64,000 nt of DNA from Lepidostoma basale (GCA_022606425.2 JAHDVF020000840.1:3348001-3412000), one strand, 5' to 3'; positions 1 through 10,800 are shown, counted from the first letter of the stretch. Notes: generated by a model not told the origin, from the sequence alone. Program-made: numbers and translations.

Positions 1-382
1 AAATAGTTTTATTTATTACCATCCATATAGTTTTATTCCACTCATACATATAGTTTTATTTATTACCAAATTTTGTATGATCTTGGAGTAATAATAAAAT
101 GTTTTATTTTATTATCATGTTAAGGAATCCCTTTCAATTGAAGTTTAGGAGACCGTTGCAACCTCCATCTTCAGGATATCTCATACTCCATATTCACATA
201 CCCAAAAACACATAAAATATATTTATATCAACTGTGACAATCTTCGCAGATATAAAGTGATATAAATTAAAATCAACCAATCATTGTTTGAGTGAATGTA
301 TGGCATCTGTTTCATAGGTATAAGTGCATGCTACCTGGTCAAGTAAGTAGTTTTCAAATCATAATATGTTTATTTTTTTTAG
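1..382. other. Intronic sequence upstream of first visible MINPP exon
   Basis: AT-rich non-coding DNA. A run of T followed by AG at 381-382 is the acceptor of the first visible MINPP exon, so at least part of this stretch is intron. The short direct repeat TAGTTTTATTTATTACCA occurs twice in the first 70 bases. I see no other feature. Confidence 0.5.
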
Positions 383-1468
383 TTCAGACATACCAACACT
401 CAGAGGACGAATGAAAGCTTAAAACATTTTGCTATTGGTCTATTCGGAAATGAATTAAAAGATTTAAAAACGTATCCTTCTAGGCATATACATGATCCAG
501 TTTTAAGAGTAAGTCTTATGTTAACCTTAATAATTTTAATCATGATTAATTATTTTTATTAGAAACTTTACTAAAATAAAATGTGTATTGCATGTCATAC
601 TTTTTAGTTTTATAAAAAATGTGAATCTTGGCAAAGAAATGTAAAGAAAAACAAGAAAACTTATGAAGAAGTACAACTTTATTTAGTGAGTAATGAAATG
701 AAAGATGCCCTCCATAATATGTCAATTAAATTAGGCTTTCCTGATGACATTCCATATGGTAAGCTTTATACAATTATTCATGATTTATCCATCTTAAGTA
801 TTTTATTCTGTAAATTTCTGTGTAGATAATGAATGAATTACAATGTGTTCTACAATCTATCTGAATTAACCTAAAGATAACCTTTTTTACTACAGATAAT
901 TTGCAACTTAATTGTACTGGGTTTAACTTGTCCGTAGGTTGCGCCTACAAATAATTTATTATTCAATTTTTCCCCCGAATACCGAACAATACTGACATCT
1001 GTGAACCATTTGTCACAAATGTTCGAAGTTTTTAGCAATGTAACTATAATACCGACGGAATAATTAACATTTTAAATAATCTGTGACGTCTTCATTCTTA
1101 TGTTGCTTGTCAACCTTTTAATCTCAGGCTGCAATTTATGTGTAATGTAACAATAAAAAAATAAAAATTGATATTTTTATCAAATCAAATCAAATCAAAA
1201 AAATGAAAAGAAGATTTTGTACTTTTAATATCTTGACATAATTCCAATCGTTTTAAATTAATTAATGATCTGTTCTGGCAGGGATGGTCGACTATTTCTG
1301 AAAAAGCTTTTATTTTTCCCCCCTAAACCGCTTAATATTGATTTTATTGTTATAGTTCCTAAGTTAATTCGTATAATTTCATTTCACATTGAATTAATTT
1401 TATTTTGTCGAGTTAAATAAAGATAATAAAAAAAAAATAAAAAAAAGAGATCGCCCCCGGGTGGGCTC

Positions 1469-1504
<36 letters not shown>

Positions 1505-4500
1505 GCCCATTGCGCCACGGAGGCCATGGGCGCGCTTGCCATTATAGACATTCTAATATTAAACATGAAATTTATAATAATTCCAATAATAAGATATATT
1601 TTTTAAAATTTTGGTTAATTGTAAATTATTCTTTTTCTAATTGACATTCAAAACATGCACAATTTCAAAAAAAAAAAAAAACGATCAACGTTGAAAACCG
1701 TTTAGCAGAGCCATCTGTGTTTTTACAAGGTTACACTTACCTAAATAGTAAGTAATGCAAATAGCAAAAATAAAAGCTTGGTTGTTTGAAAAACAAGGGC
1801 TGTAAAATTATAAAATGCTCATGCAAATGAAAATATAAATTCAGCACCAATATTATAAAGCTTATCGCTAAAGATAAAACGTAAATTGTTTATGATATAA
1901 ATTAAGTATAATTTAAAAAAAAAATCCTAGCAGAACGTGGTTTCGATCCACGGACCTCTGGGTTATGGGCCCAGCACGCTTCCGCTGCGCCACTCTGCTT
2001 GTGTTGCAACGTGGCAAATTTACCGTACATAACCAAGAGAGGGTGGGTTAGGGTGAACAGTGGCGTTACTTAATATTTATACAGGTCACTTATAAAAATC
2101 TGTTTCGTTTTTTTTTTATTGAAAATTTTCCCCATTTGAAATCAAACAATGCAATAGCACTTAAGTAACGTAAAATAAAACAACCATTTTTCTCAAAGGC
2201 AACATAGAATCACTTTTTCTGAAATGCTTAAAACTTTGCTCATATAAGCGGAAACGCCAATAATAGACAAAAGTAACGTAGACTCTATAAAAACAAAACG
2301 AAACAAGTCTGTTTCAGCTTTTCTCGATTATACATTTTATCCATTTCAAATACTGTCACCGAATGGTAAAATTAAATAATTAAACATCAACATGAATGTA
2401 TGCGTTTACTACATTTTCAATCTTATTATCCATAGATCTTTAAACTGTCGTAAGATTATTTGGTTTTGTCAGTTATCTAGATATTAGGTGAATTCGGGAA
2501 AGAATAATAACGGTAACACGGTCTTGGGTGAATTATAGGCAGAAATGAGTTACGACGGTCGTGTCCGTTTTTTATATGTTATGATTCCATACAGGGCAAT
2601 TGTCCGAACAGTTACTTCTGACTTTACTAATGATATACTCTGTATTGGATATACTAATGTATATTATATACTGGATACTGTGTCGATGATAACATAAATG
2701 TACATACCTCACTCCAGAAAAAAATCCTTCACTGGCTTAAAAATCCAGAAAGAATCCAGTATCTGCTGGCCAATCTTCAAAGCGCTACGTGGAATGGCAC
2801 CAAGTTATATATCCGAACTCTGTATAACGGATAGCCTAAATCCAAAGATATCCACAATTCGCTCGGCATCATAAAATACGGCGAACTTCTCTGCAATAGG
2901 AAGATTAGTTGAGCCGAACCGTTGCCCTAGTACAAATTTCGAGGATCGAGCGTTTGCAGTAGCCGGTCTATCAGCTTGGAACAATCTCCTTTCATACCTT
3001 AGATGCATTAATGATCCGACAGATTTCAGATCTAAGCTGAAAAACCCATATTTTTCATATTTCATACCCAATTTAAAACTTATGTATTTTGTTATATTAT
3101 ACTTTCTAACCGAATCGCGAATATCAGATGCAGCGTTCATATTAAGATTTTTAGGTTTAAAAAACTTCATATTATTATTATTACGGCTCTCAGGTATAGA
3201 AAAGTGGCCATATTCTAACAATAAGTTTAGAAAAATCGACAAATATGCATTTTACAACCGTGGGAACCATTGATTCACATCTTCATCTGCTTAAATTTTC
3301 CAATAGATGATTATAATTACAGATCTCGGAAAACTTATTTACCAAACGTGCGCGTTTGAATCAGCTTGGCAAAAGGAAAACCTTTCTCCCTGGTGTTCTG
3401 CCTTTTCTGAAAACTCTATTCAGGTAATTAAATAAACTAAACTAATCATCACACCTGTTGATGATTTAAATGTGGTAATTAACGCATTAAAATCATTAAC
3501 AAATGTGCCAATTCCATCTCCGTGTTTCAAATATCCTAATTCTTGTAAACTGCATGGGTCTAGCCATAAATTATATGATGATTACCATATACAAAATTTT
3601 ACGGATAATTTTTTGATTTAAAAAAAAATAAATTAAACAAAAAAAAACACTAAAAAGGAGCTGCCGAAAACGATCTAAGCTTTAATAAACCTAAATGGAA
3701 TTTAGCTATACTCGTATGTATGTGCCATGAAGGGGAAAAAAAAGGGGCCAACGGCACGCGGTGTTCCCAAGCGGTCACCCATCCAAGTACTGACCGCGCC
3801 CAATGTTGCTTAACTTCGGTGATCGGACGAGAACCGGTGCATTCAACGTGGTATGGTCGTTGGCGAATTACGTGAGAAAATAATGTTATATAAAGGTAAA
3901 AACCGCATGTCGCCAAAAAAGAGAACAAGAATATTTTGGATACAAGAGAGCGAGAAAGGAATACTTCGATTCTCTCCGAAAGTAATTCGAAATACACACG
4001 ATGCGCGTGCCCGAGAACGTTTCTGGATTATTTTGAATTTTGTTCTGATTATTATTGTATGACAGTAGGTAGTTCAGAAAACAAAATGTGAACAATTTGG
4101 AGTTGTTACTTGTGCAATTTTTACGTGTTAGAAAAAAAAATAGCATTTAAAGTTAATTTTTTTTTACTGAATACGATTGTACAGGGAACCAAGTTAAAGG
4201 GGTACAAAAACCTTTACTCGAGTGAATATTTCACGAGGTGCAACTAGTTTTACGTGTGATTCACCAAAATTAATCAGATTACCAATAGCTTGACTAAATT
4301 GTTAATCAAATTAATATTTAATTTGCGTTACATTGTAGTATTTAGGCAAAAATAAAGCCATCCCATTTGAGATGATCGTTTTTTAGCATTAAGCCAAATG
4401 ATCAAAAAAGGCGACCCCAAGTAACAGGAAGAGGCGAGGGGAAAGAAGAAGTTTTAAGCATTATCAAATGGTTTTCTTATAATTTTCAGGTTTTAGAGTA

Positions 4501-5555
4501 TGCCGAAGATCTTAAATATTATTGGGTAGATGGATATGGAGCTTCTATAACACAAATAATTCCCTGTAAGGTTATAGAAGATATTTTAAACTTCTTTAAG
4601 TTAGTATTTTTTTGTTTTAAATACATATATATTAATGTTAATTTGCATACTATTGATTTTTAGTAAAGATAGTTCCTGCACGTGTTGAAATTAAAAGAAA
4701 AGAGGTTGTTTTATTCAATTCAATTATGGAACCGCAATTTATTTTAATTATTATATAATCGCCGACTCGGTCGTTCTCCCATATGGTCTAGTGGCTAGGA
4801 TACCTGGCTTTCACCCAGGAGGCTCGGGTTCGATTCCCGGTATGGGAAACTTTTTTTTTCAATCATTACAATAACTAATATTTTATTTTGTTTGAGGAAT
4901 TGGTTAGTTTAGTATAATTTTTGTGGATTTTTCTTGGCGCGTATTTTTTAATAATGTATTTTTTTTAGTGAACCTGAAGGACATCTATCGGCATTTCACT
5001 TTACTCATTCTGGAACTCTACTGAAAACTTTGGCTTTCTTCGGTCTTTTGAAACCAGACTCACCACTACGTCATAATAGCCGAGATCCGAACCGTATATG
5101 GCGCACTTCTCTTATCAACTCTTTCGGATCTAATTTAGCATTTGTATTATATAGGTAACAGCATTTATTATTCTCTGTAGAATGTTGTTTTTATTTATAT
5201 TATATTTTTTGAATTGCAACTGTTTTAAATCGTCAAAAAATGACAACGTTGTCAATGGTTTCCGTGGTGTAGTGGTTATCACATCCGCCTAACACGCGGA
5301 AGGCCCCCGGTTCGATCCCGGGCGGAAACATTTTTTATTTGTGTTTATTAAATTTCAAGTAATTTAAATGTTTTTTTTAGGTGTGGAACAACAGATAAAT
5401 TCTTGACTCTTCACCAAGAAAGACCAGTGACCTTCCCGGGGTGTCTTGAAGATTCTATTCTATGCCCCTTGGAAGTTTTGAAAAAGACAAAATTAGAAGA
5501 TGGCTGCGACTTGGACTCCCTCTGTAAATTACCAACTTTCAAAGAAGAATTATAG
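383..5555 (+). CDS. MINPP1: Multiple inositol polyphosphate phosphatase, C-terminal six exons (5' end outside window)
   Basis: MINPP enzymes are secreted or ER-lumenal histidine phosphatases that remove phosphates from inositol polyphosphates. Six exons join in frame: 383-508, 608-758, 3323-3423, 4500-4600, 4969-5154 and 5381-5555, each bounded by AG/GT, with phases 0, 1, 0, 2, 2. They give about 279 residues, roughly the C-terminal 60% of a family member; the RHG catalytic motif must lie upstream of the window. Family hallmarks seen: RHTNTQRTNESLKHFAIGLF (exon 1), FESAWQKENLSPWCSAFS (exon 3), YWVDGYGASITQIIPC (exon 4), FHFTHSGTLLKTLAFFGL then WRTSLINSFGSNLAFVLY (exon 5), and LTLHQERPVTFPGC ending in TAG (exon 6). 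The proton-donor region reads HSG where the human enzyme has HAE. An AATAAA lies near 5961. Introns 2 to 5 hold tRNA and 5S genes. The family call is secure; exact ends of exon 3 rest on splice phase. Confidence 0.87.
1452..1524 (-). tRNA. tRNA-Asn (GTT)
   Basis: Minus-strand cloverleaf of 73 nt inside intron 2 of the MINPP gene. The acceptor stem GCCTCCG pairs with CGGGGGC (one G-U), the anticodon arm is TTCGG-CTGTTAA-CCGAA, and the T arm carries GGTTCGAGCC (box B). A T-run terminator follows on the minus strand (1438-1450). It looks intact. Confidence 0.95.
1928..1999 (-). tRNA. Initiator tRNA-Met (CAT)
   Basis: Minus strand, 72 nt, intron 2 of MINPP. It has the initiator signs: A1-T72 pair (AGCAGAG start), three G-C pairs closing the anticodon stem (GGG-CCCATAA-CCC) and GGATCGAAACC in the T arm. 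A T-run terminator follows. It looks intact, with one G-U at the base of the acceptor stem. Confidence 0.95.
2755..3068 (+). mobile_element. CR1-like LINE, C-terminal coding remnant
   Basis: Plus-strand decayed copy of the same element as 59020-60080: shared blocks include GGCACCA..TATATATC.GAACT, GCAATAGG.AGATTAGTTGAG and the RAFAV(A)G.SAWN..P..LRCI.DPTDF motif typical of CR1/L2-type LINE C-termini. It is inserted in intron 2 of MINPP. Frameshifts and stops break it; the antisense open frame over it is a shadow. Confidence 0.7.
3746..3864 (-). rRNA. 5S ribosomal RNA gene
   Basis: Minus-strand 119-nt 5S gene inside intron 3 of MINPP. It starts GCCAACGACCATACCACG and closes with CGTTGGC, and the internal control region (AGTTAAGCAACATTGGGC, GGTCAGTACTTGGATGGG) is complete. 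It is identical to the copy at 7314. An oligo-T run follows. Immediately upstream lies a dispersed repeat (3866-4240) ending in TTTATATAAC, about 25 nt from the gene start. Confidence 0.94.
3866..4240 (-). repeat. Dispersed repeat X, copy next to 5S gene
   Basis: On the minus strand this sequence matches 35775-36120 and the two halves at 26885-27000 and 27395-27605. Shared blocks include GTGAAATATT, a GTTTTTGTACC block, CATACAA.AATAATCAG, CGTTCTCGGGCA.GCGCATCG, TTTCGAATTACTTT and AATCGAAGTATTCCT. Function is unknown. In this copy only, its end abuts a 5S gene. Confidence 0.75.
4777..4848 (+). tRNA. tRNA-Glu (TTC)
   Basis: Plus-strand 72-nt cloverleaf in intron 4 of MINPP (intron 4601-4968). 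The acceptor TCCCATA pairs with TATGGGA, the anticodon arm is CCTGG-CTTTCAC-CCAGG, box A is TGGTCTAGTGG and box B GGTTCGATTCC. A T9 terminator follows at once. Confidence 0.96.
5258..5330 (+). tRNA. tRNA-Val (AAC)
   Basis: Plus-strand 73-nt cloverleaf in the 226-nt intron 5 of MINPP. The acceptor GTTTCCG pairs with CGGAAAC, the anticodon arm is TCCGC-CTAACAC-GCGGA, box A is TGGTGTAGTGG and box B GGTTCGATCCC. A T6 terminator follows. Confidence 0.96.
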
Positions 5556-6204
5556 AATACCATCTTGTTTTATTCAATGTTAATAACATATTTTTTATTG
5601 CTCAACTGCCTGTACCTGATGACTTCAAACAAATTATGACATTTGTTGTGATGATTTTTTTAAATACTAATTTTATATGAAAGTGAATCAATATTGTTTA
5701 CATATTCTGTGTATGTAATGTAATGAATCAAGCATTTTATTCAATTATGATCAATTTTGTACATTTCACGAATATTCATACTTTTTAAATATCCCTGCTT
5801 TTGCTTTTAAATAATGTATTATGTACATAACTTTTTGTTTGTCTACCAATTTTAGATTATAAATTTCACAAATATATATAAAAATCGCCTTAACTATCTT
5901 TTTACTCTATGTAATTATCTAATATATATTTATATATATTATTATTAATAATATTTTTAGAAATAAATTATGAAACCACAAAATCAGAAGTATTTTATTA
6001 AGAATTACATGAATTAGTAAAAAATGTACTGAGAGAGTAGATTTCCACCCTCTTTTTTATCTATGCCAACGGAAAAACAACAGTTTCTCTGATCAGTGGA
6101 AACCAATCTAAATAACATTGTATTTAAAGCAAGAGCTTAAAAAGCAGGTTTTTGCTATCTTGTTTTTGCTATCTTGTTTTTAGCATTCCAAGTGTGTTAG
6201 GATG

Positions 6205-6720
6205 GAATTTTCTTCTTCTTACTTCAGGTCTTATGACCTGTTTGTGATGGTAAGCTCTCCTGGGAGGATGACGTCCAGTCATTCTTCCATTGGCGGTCTT
6301 GCTAGAGTCTCTTGCTGCTGGAGTTTTTATCTTTGTCAATTTTTGCAATTCTTGTATCTTCTATGCGGTCCATATGATTCTACCAAAAGCTCCTTCTGCT
6401 TCTTCTCCACCTCACTATGTCTTCAACACCACAGACAGACCTTATAGTCTCATTTCTGACCTGATTTTTGAGGGTTCTGTCTACATTGGAGTTTAGGGTT
6501 CTTATTTCTGGTACTCTGAGAAGGTTCTATTAGTATCAGCACTGACATCTATCCCATATGCCACGATAGGGCAGATGATTGTCTTGTATACCCTGACTTT
6601 GCTTTCGGTTAGCATGTGTTTGTTCTTCCATATGGTGTCGCGCAAGCAGCCAGCCTCGGCTGCCGCATTATTGGTTTAAGCTGGCACTTCACCATGTAGG
6701 TCACTGTAGCTACAGATCTC
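6205..6720 (-). mobile_element. Non-LTR LINE fragment (GAA-tailed family)
   Basis: Minus-strand remnant of a LINE whose 3' tail is a GAA-rich repeat (TTCTTCTTC at 6208-6216 on plus). In reverse the far end reads RDTIWKNKHMLTESKVRVYK, then ICPIVAYG, the usual LINE 'S-K-YKT...P..YG' block after the RT domain. Broken by stops. Confidence 0.65.
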
Positions 6721-6830
6721 TATACTTAGGTAAATATTAATAAATTTGAGAAAAGCACGTGAGATTTAAGAAACTTCTAAAGTCTGCAGTCAGTATTTTC
6801 TCAGTGCATCCTTTGGGGTAAATAAATAAC

Positions 6831-7093
6831 TTTAGAAAAAGTATACGTTAATGATGTAAATGGGGTACGAAGTCGAGGAAGACCGAGGAAAACATGGCAT
6901 GACCAAATTAATCAAATTTTAAAGGTTGGTCATGTTAGAAGTCGGAGGAATCGACGTGCGTCTATGACTCGTTGTATGAATGTGGAGGAAGCTAGAGAGG
7001 TTTGCCAGGATAGAGTAGTGTGGCGGTCCATTCTCTCTGCCTACCCTTGCGGGGAAACGGCGTGATGGTTTGTTGTTGTTGTTGTTGTTGTTA
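6831..7093 (+). mobile_element. RTE-like LINE 3' end, (TTG)n-tailed subfamily
   Basis: 5'-truncated copy. It encodes VNDVNG, RSRGRPRKTWHDQINQIL, RRNRRASMTRCMNVEEAREV and CQDRVVWRSILSAYPCGETA, then a stop and (TTG)8. The body matches the many GTTA-tailed copies here; only the tail repeat differs. Confidence 0.8.
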
Positions 7094-7313
7094 GAAAAAT
7101 ACTTAAAATAAATAAAGTATTTTATGCTTATCTCTTCATAGATTATATGAAAACATGCAGATTTATGATTAAGTAAACACAAAAAAATATTTAATTTTCG
7201 CAGATACTATTGTTCTGATACCTCGATTACACGATTATATTACTTTTAAAATTTCTCCGTTTAAAATATTTTTATTTGAATCAATTATGTACAAAGTTTC
7301 ACTCACTCAGTTC

Positions 7314-7432
7314 GCCAACGACCATACCACGTTGAATGCACCGGTTCTCGTCCGATCACCGAAGTTAAGCAACATTGGGCGCGGTCAGTACTTGGATGGG
7401 TGACCGCTTGGGAACACCGCGTGCCGTTGGCC
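7314..7432 (+). rRNA. 5S ribosomal RNA gene
   Basis: Plus-strand 5S gene identical over its length to the copy at 3746-3864. The internal control region is intact and a T10 run follows at 7436. Its 5' flank does not match repeat X, unlike the first copy. The two genes are 3.5 kb apart and in opposite orientation, so this is a dispersed rather than tandem arrangement. Confidence 0.95.
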
Positions 7433-7449
7433 CCCTTTTTTTTTTGTTT

Positions 7450-8815
7450 CCATCCTGTCTGCTGCCTCCGTCACCTTTTTTATATATATTTTTTACCTCC
7501 TTTTCCTTTATTCAATAGCAATACTAATATATATTTTTGTGTTGTCCAATAACTTCTATATTTCTGACTCACGTGCAACGGTTGTACATACGAGTATATA
7601 CGTAGCTCATGATCTGATACCATGGAAATCGCCTGGGTAATGTATCAGATCGCAATCTGGCGGGAAACAGAGGCATGTTCATAATAATTAAAAGGGCCGT
7701 TAAACTATTTATGGTCTCGTTAAGGCACATTATTGTTTAGCGAAATGACATTCGCTCCCCGGATATTGTAAGCCATCAAACTTTACGTCGCCATCTTCGA
7801 CGTGTTGTTTGATTACTCGATTTGATTTATTGCAAAGCAATTTCCACATGAAATTGAGCTACTGCCAGGTCTCGGTAGCACGAAAGAATCAACAAAGGAA
7901 AATTGCAAATATTTGATACAATATCGATCTTCATTAAATCATATTTTTTAAATTCGAGAAGAGGAAATCACGCGAAATTATAATAATGGACTTTCTCATC
8001 AACGGGTCTCTTTTTTACTTTATACTTTTGATTTTTCTTTCAGGGTTGTCACAAGCATAAATAAATATAATTTTTACATTTTTATGAAACAAATATTTAT
8101 TGAAAGCAATCATTAAAAAATCAAAGTATGTGTATTAGTTCTTGTCTATTATCACTTGAAATTTAATTCTTTCAAGTGATATCTATCCTTTTGATCCTTT
8201 ATATCAATCTCACTATATGTGGTTACTCTAGTGCTGGACTTCTACAAAAATCCATTTTTCAATAAGATCGACCAACGTCAGAAGGTTCATTTTTCTTGTA
8301 GAGATAGTGTATAGATGTCGCTAGCAAAATAAAAATATGTTAAAATTCCTACTGGAATCATTTTTAATGCAAAGCGGTCTTACGGTATTGATGGTGCGCC
8401 TACGTAGCGGCCACCAGTGACCTTATGGTATTGAAGTGGTTAGGTTGTGGATTCACATTTGAGTCTTCTTCTTTTCTCTCTGGCTTTACAGTCCTGGGTG
8501 GACCTCGGTCGCTTCCAAAAAGTTTCTGCAGCCGACCGCATCCTGATCCTTGGACTTCCACTCCTCTGGTCTGACTCCCAACAATTCACATTCTTTAACT
8601 TTTGAGAAACATTGAATTTTCTCTACACTTTTTTGCGCTTTTCACAAACAGTTTCACGGCAGTGTCAATTTTTTAACAGAAAATATAAAAAAAAATATTT
8701 AAGCAAAAAGCTAACATTTTTACACTGAGGAAATCTGAAACACGTTTGTGAAAAGATCAAAAACGTTTTGTGAAAACACAATTTAAAAATTTCACACCAC
8801 ATGTGCTTCATTTGA
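7450..8815. other. Non-coding stretch, partly non-repetitive
   Basis: No gene seen. 7560-7960 is of mixed base composition and matches no other part of the window that I could find, so it may be single-copy regulatory or intergenic DNA. 8465-8600 holds a small minus-strand LINE scrap (CTTCTTCTTTTC then a coding-like GC-richer block). A weak hammerhead-like string (CTGAGGA, AATCT, GAAAC) starts near 8726. Confidence 0.4.
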
Positions 8816-8820
8816 CTGAA

Positions 8821-8886
8821 TGTCATTTATCAGTTTATATTATATTTGACCATCGTTAAGGTCAAATATGAACTGACAAATGACAA
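8821..8886. repeat. Hairpin-forming inverted repeat
   Basis: Arms TGTCATTTATCAGTT..ATATTTGACC and GGTCAAATAT.GAACTGACAAATGACA flank an 8-nt loop. It resembles the core of a palindromic MITE; no flanking target duplication was found. Confidence 0.55.
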
Positions 8887-8894
8887 ATGTCAAA

Positions 8895-9060
8895 TCAGTT
8901 CATTTTCTCAAGAGATATTACAATTACAAACAACAATTATAGTTTAAGGCATCTATAAGAATATTAAAAATATATAATACCAGGAACGCATGAGAGATGG
9001 TTCGAAATTAGGAATACAAGATACTCCCCAAAGTCAAATCAAAACGTCGGAAAAAACATA
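8895..9060 (-). mobile_element. Jockey-like LINE 3' end
   Basis: Related to 27009-27290 and 57605-57708: shared GTTTAAGGCATCTAT, then TA.TA.TACCAG.AACGCATGA.TGATGGTTCGA..TTAGGA. It is the 3' end of a LINE whose other copies show a TCAAA-repeat tail. Confidence 0.55.
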
Positions 9061-9097
9061 TCCTGGAACATAAAACGCAATTATCAAATCATATACA

Positions 9098-9395
9098 AAA
9101 TATTAGATTTATTTGATCGTGCCAAGTTTTCCTCGGTCTTCCTCTATTTCTGGTTCCATTTACATCGTTAACATATAATTGTTTTACCATTCTTTCCATA
9201 TGTCCAAACCATCTTAATGATCCTGAGGAGTGTGAGGCCTGTCGGCCATGTGAGGAGTCAGAGAAATCAACGCGCGTGCACGACACGATGTATGAATGTT
9301 GAGGAATCGAGAGAAATATGTCAGGAAAGAAAAGTGTGGCAGTCCATTCTTTCTGCCTACCCCTTCGGGGAGACGGCTTGATGGTTAGTTAGTTA
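9098..9395. mobile_element. RTE-like LINE copy with 5' inversion
   Basis: 9098-9223 is the RTE segment (GRPRKTWHDQI region) on the minus strand; from about 9239 the next part of the same element continues on the plus strand (NVGH/RSQRNQRACTTRCMNVEE.REICQERKVWQSI) to a GTTAGTTAGTTA tail. The two parts are adjacent in intact copies, so the 5' part has been flipped, as in twin priming. Confidence 0.7.
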
Positions 9396-9689
9396 TACAA
9401 AAAATGCTTAAAAAGAGTCAAGAAAATATCAATGAAAAATGTAAATATAACACAAAATCGAGGAAGATCAAGGAATTGGTCATTCTTAAAGTCGTATTTA
9501 AAATTATAAAAATCGATTAGATTCCATGAGCCGGTGAATTATTTTGTAACTTGATAAATATGTTTGTAAGAATAAAGGGTGTGGTGGTGTATCACCCCGG
9601 CCTTCTTTGATAATAAGATTTTAATTTCATGGTTTATACTCGTTATTATTATTGTTTACAAGACCTCCACAATTTACAGGAAGTATATT

Positions 9690-10120
9690 AACATTTATTT
9701 ATTTTATGTATTTATTTATTTTAGGGTAACAAACAGCGAATAAGTAAATATATATATAAAAATACACAAAGAAGTACTCAAATAAGGCCAATTACATGTT
9801 ACCACAAATATAAATGAATGAACAGAGTTAACATTAAAGACTTATGAAACGAGATTTAACTAAACTAAAATCAAGATAAAACTAACTAAGGTAATAGTAT
9901 AAAAATTAACAAAAATATAATAATGAACTATTTTTTAAAAATCACAAGCGTTTAGGTGAAAAAATCGATTGCATTAAAAGATTTGTTATAAGTGTCGCAT
10001 ATCCGGTACATTGCCGCGCTCTGAGCGTAATTGGTGAGATAAGCAGGAAGGTGGACTACTTGGCTCTCGGTGTGTTTTGTACGAAACATTTAATGACAGC
10101 AACCGCCAGTACACTCTAAT
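9690..10120 (-). mobile_element. Probable LINE 3' region, (ATTT)n-like tail
   Basis: TTTATTTATTTTATGTATTTATTTATTTTAGGGTAACA-type start followed by a low-complexity A-rich stretch and a GC-richer end (10000-10110) is the usual look of a minus-strand Jockey-type LINE 3' end; 29135-29370 starts the same way (TTTATTTATTTATTGTAGGGCAACA). No protein domain could be read. Confidence 0.35.
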
Positions 10121-10134
10121 GAGTTCTTTTGCCA

Positions 10135-10800
10135 ACCCTTAAACATGAAAGTGAAGCTTGGAGCTGGTAGAAAAATGATGAAAGTAAGATAAATGCCGTT
10201 GAAATTAGATTACTGAGAAGAATGTGCGATGTATGATACACTCATTACCGAACGATGAAATGAGGAAAAATATTATCATTAGATCAGTGAATTTTAACCA
10301 GGGCGCGGGCGCCAGCATCCTTTTGTGGGCGTTTTGGAGGTCTGGCGGGGCGTTTTTAAATTTTTAGCATTTAGGGGGCGCTACAGAAAGAAGGTAGTGG
10401 GCATTGAGTCAACATAGAAAAATAAATTCACGAGCTATGCACGCAAATACACTTGTACACATTCTTTAAGAGCTTTGATTTTGTTTAGCTTCTGTTAAAT
10501 AAACTACACCTTCAGCGCGCAAAATATTATGCGCGCGTGTTTTATTTATACTTATCATATTTTTTTATTTGTAGCAGGAAATCCACTGCATAAAATACAT
10601 ACCGTCATGAACATAGAGAAAAGTGAAAATTTTAGTTAGGTAATTTTATTGTAGTAAAGGGAGCGATTCTTTTAAAATGGTTAAGAAACACTGACATAGA
10701 TGATTAGGATGTATGGAACAAATGGATGAATGAATAATGGTTAAAAAGAAGTATACAAGCAGTGTGAATGGAAAAAGAGGACGAGGACGACCCGTCGCAT
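10135..10800 (+). mobile_element. RTE-like LINE copy split by a hAT-type MITE
   Basis: 10135-10284 matches the SEAWNWQKKDE.RINA region and the NDE.RK region; 10694-10800 continues with ERMDE.MVKK.YTSSVNGKRGRGRP. The MITE at 10285-10693 sits between them, and a few dozen bases of the LINE present in the copy at 34225 are missing at the junction. Confidence 0.65.
10285..10693. mobile_element. Non-autonomous hAT-like element (MITE)
   Basis: Ends are CAGTGAATTTTAACCAGG and the reverse complement CAGTGTTTCTTAACCATT, a hAT-type CAGTG..T..TAACC terminus. Flanks CATTAGAT and ACATAGAT match at only the last five positions, so the 8-bp duplication is not convincing. No transposase inside. Confidence 0.6.

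Noticed and set aside
1384..1566. Open frame of 60 codons over the tRNA-Asn gene
   Set aside because: It is the antisense shadow of a clear cloverleaf with box A, box B and terminator.
3650..3997. Minus-strand 115-codon frame over the 5S gene
   Set aside because: It translates the 5S rRNA and repeat X; no domain.
4665..4690. Alternative MINPP exon after the acceptor at 4663-4664
   Set aside because: It would add NKDSSCTC and stop, losing the conserved C-terminus; the exon at 4969 fits the family and the phase.
8724..8760. CTGAGGA-AATCT-GAAAC as a hammerhead
   Set aside because: No helix II can form between the two boxes.
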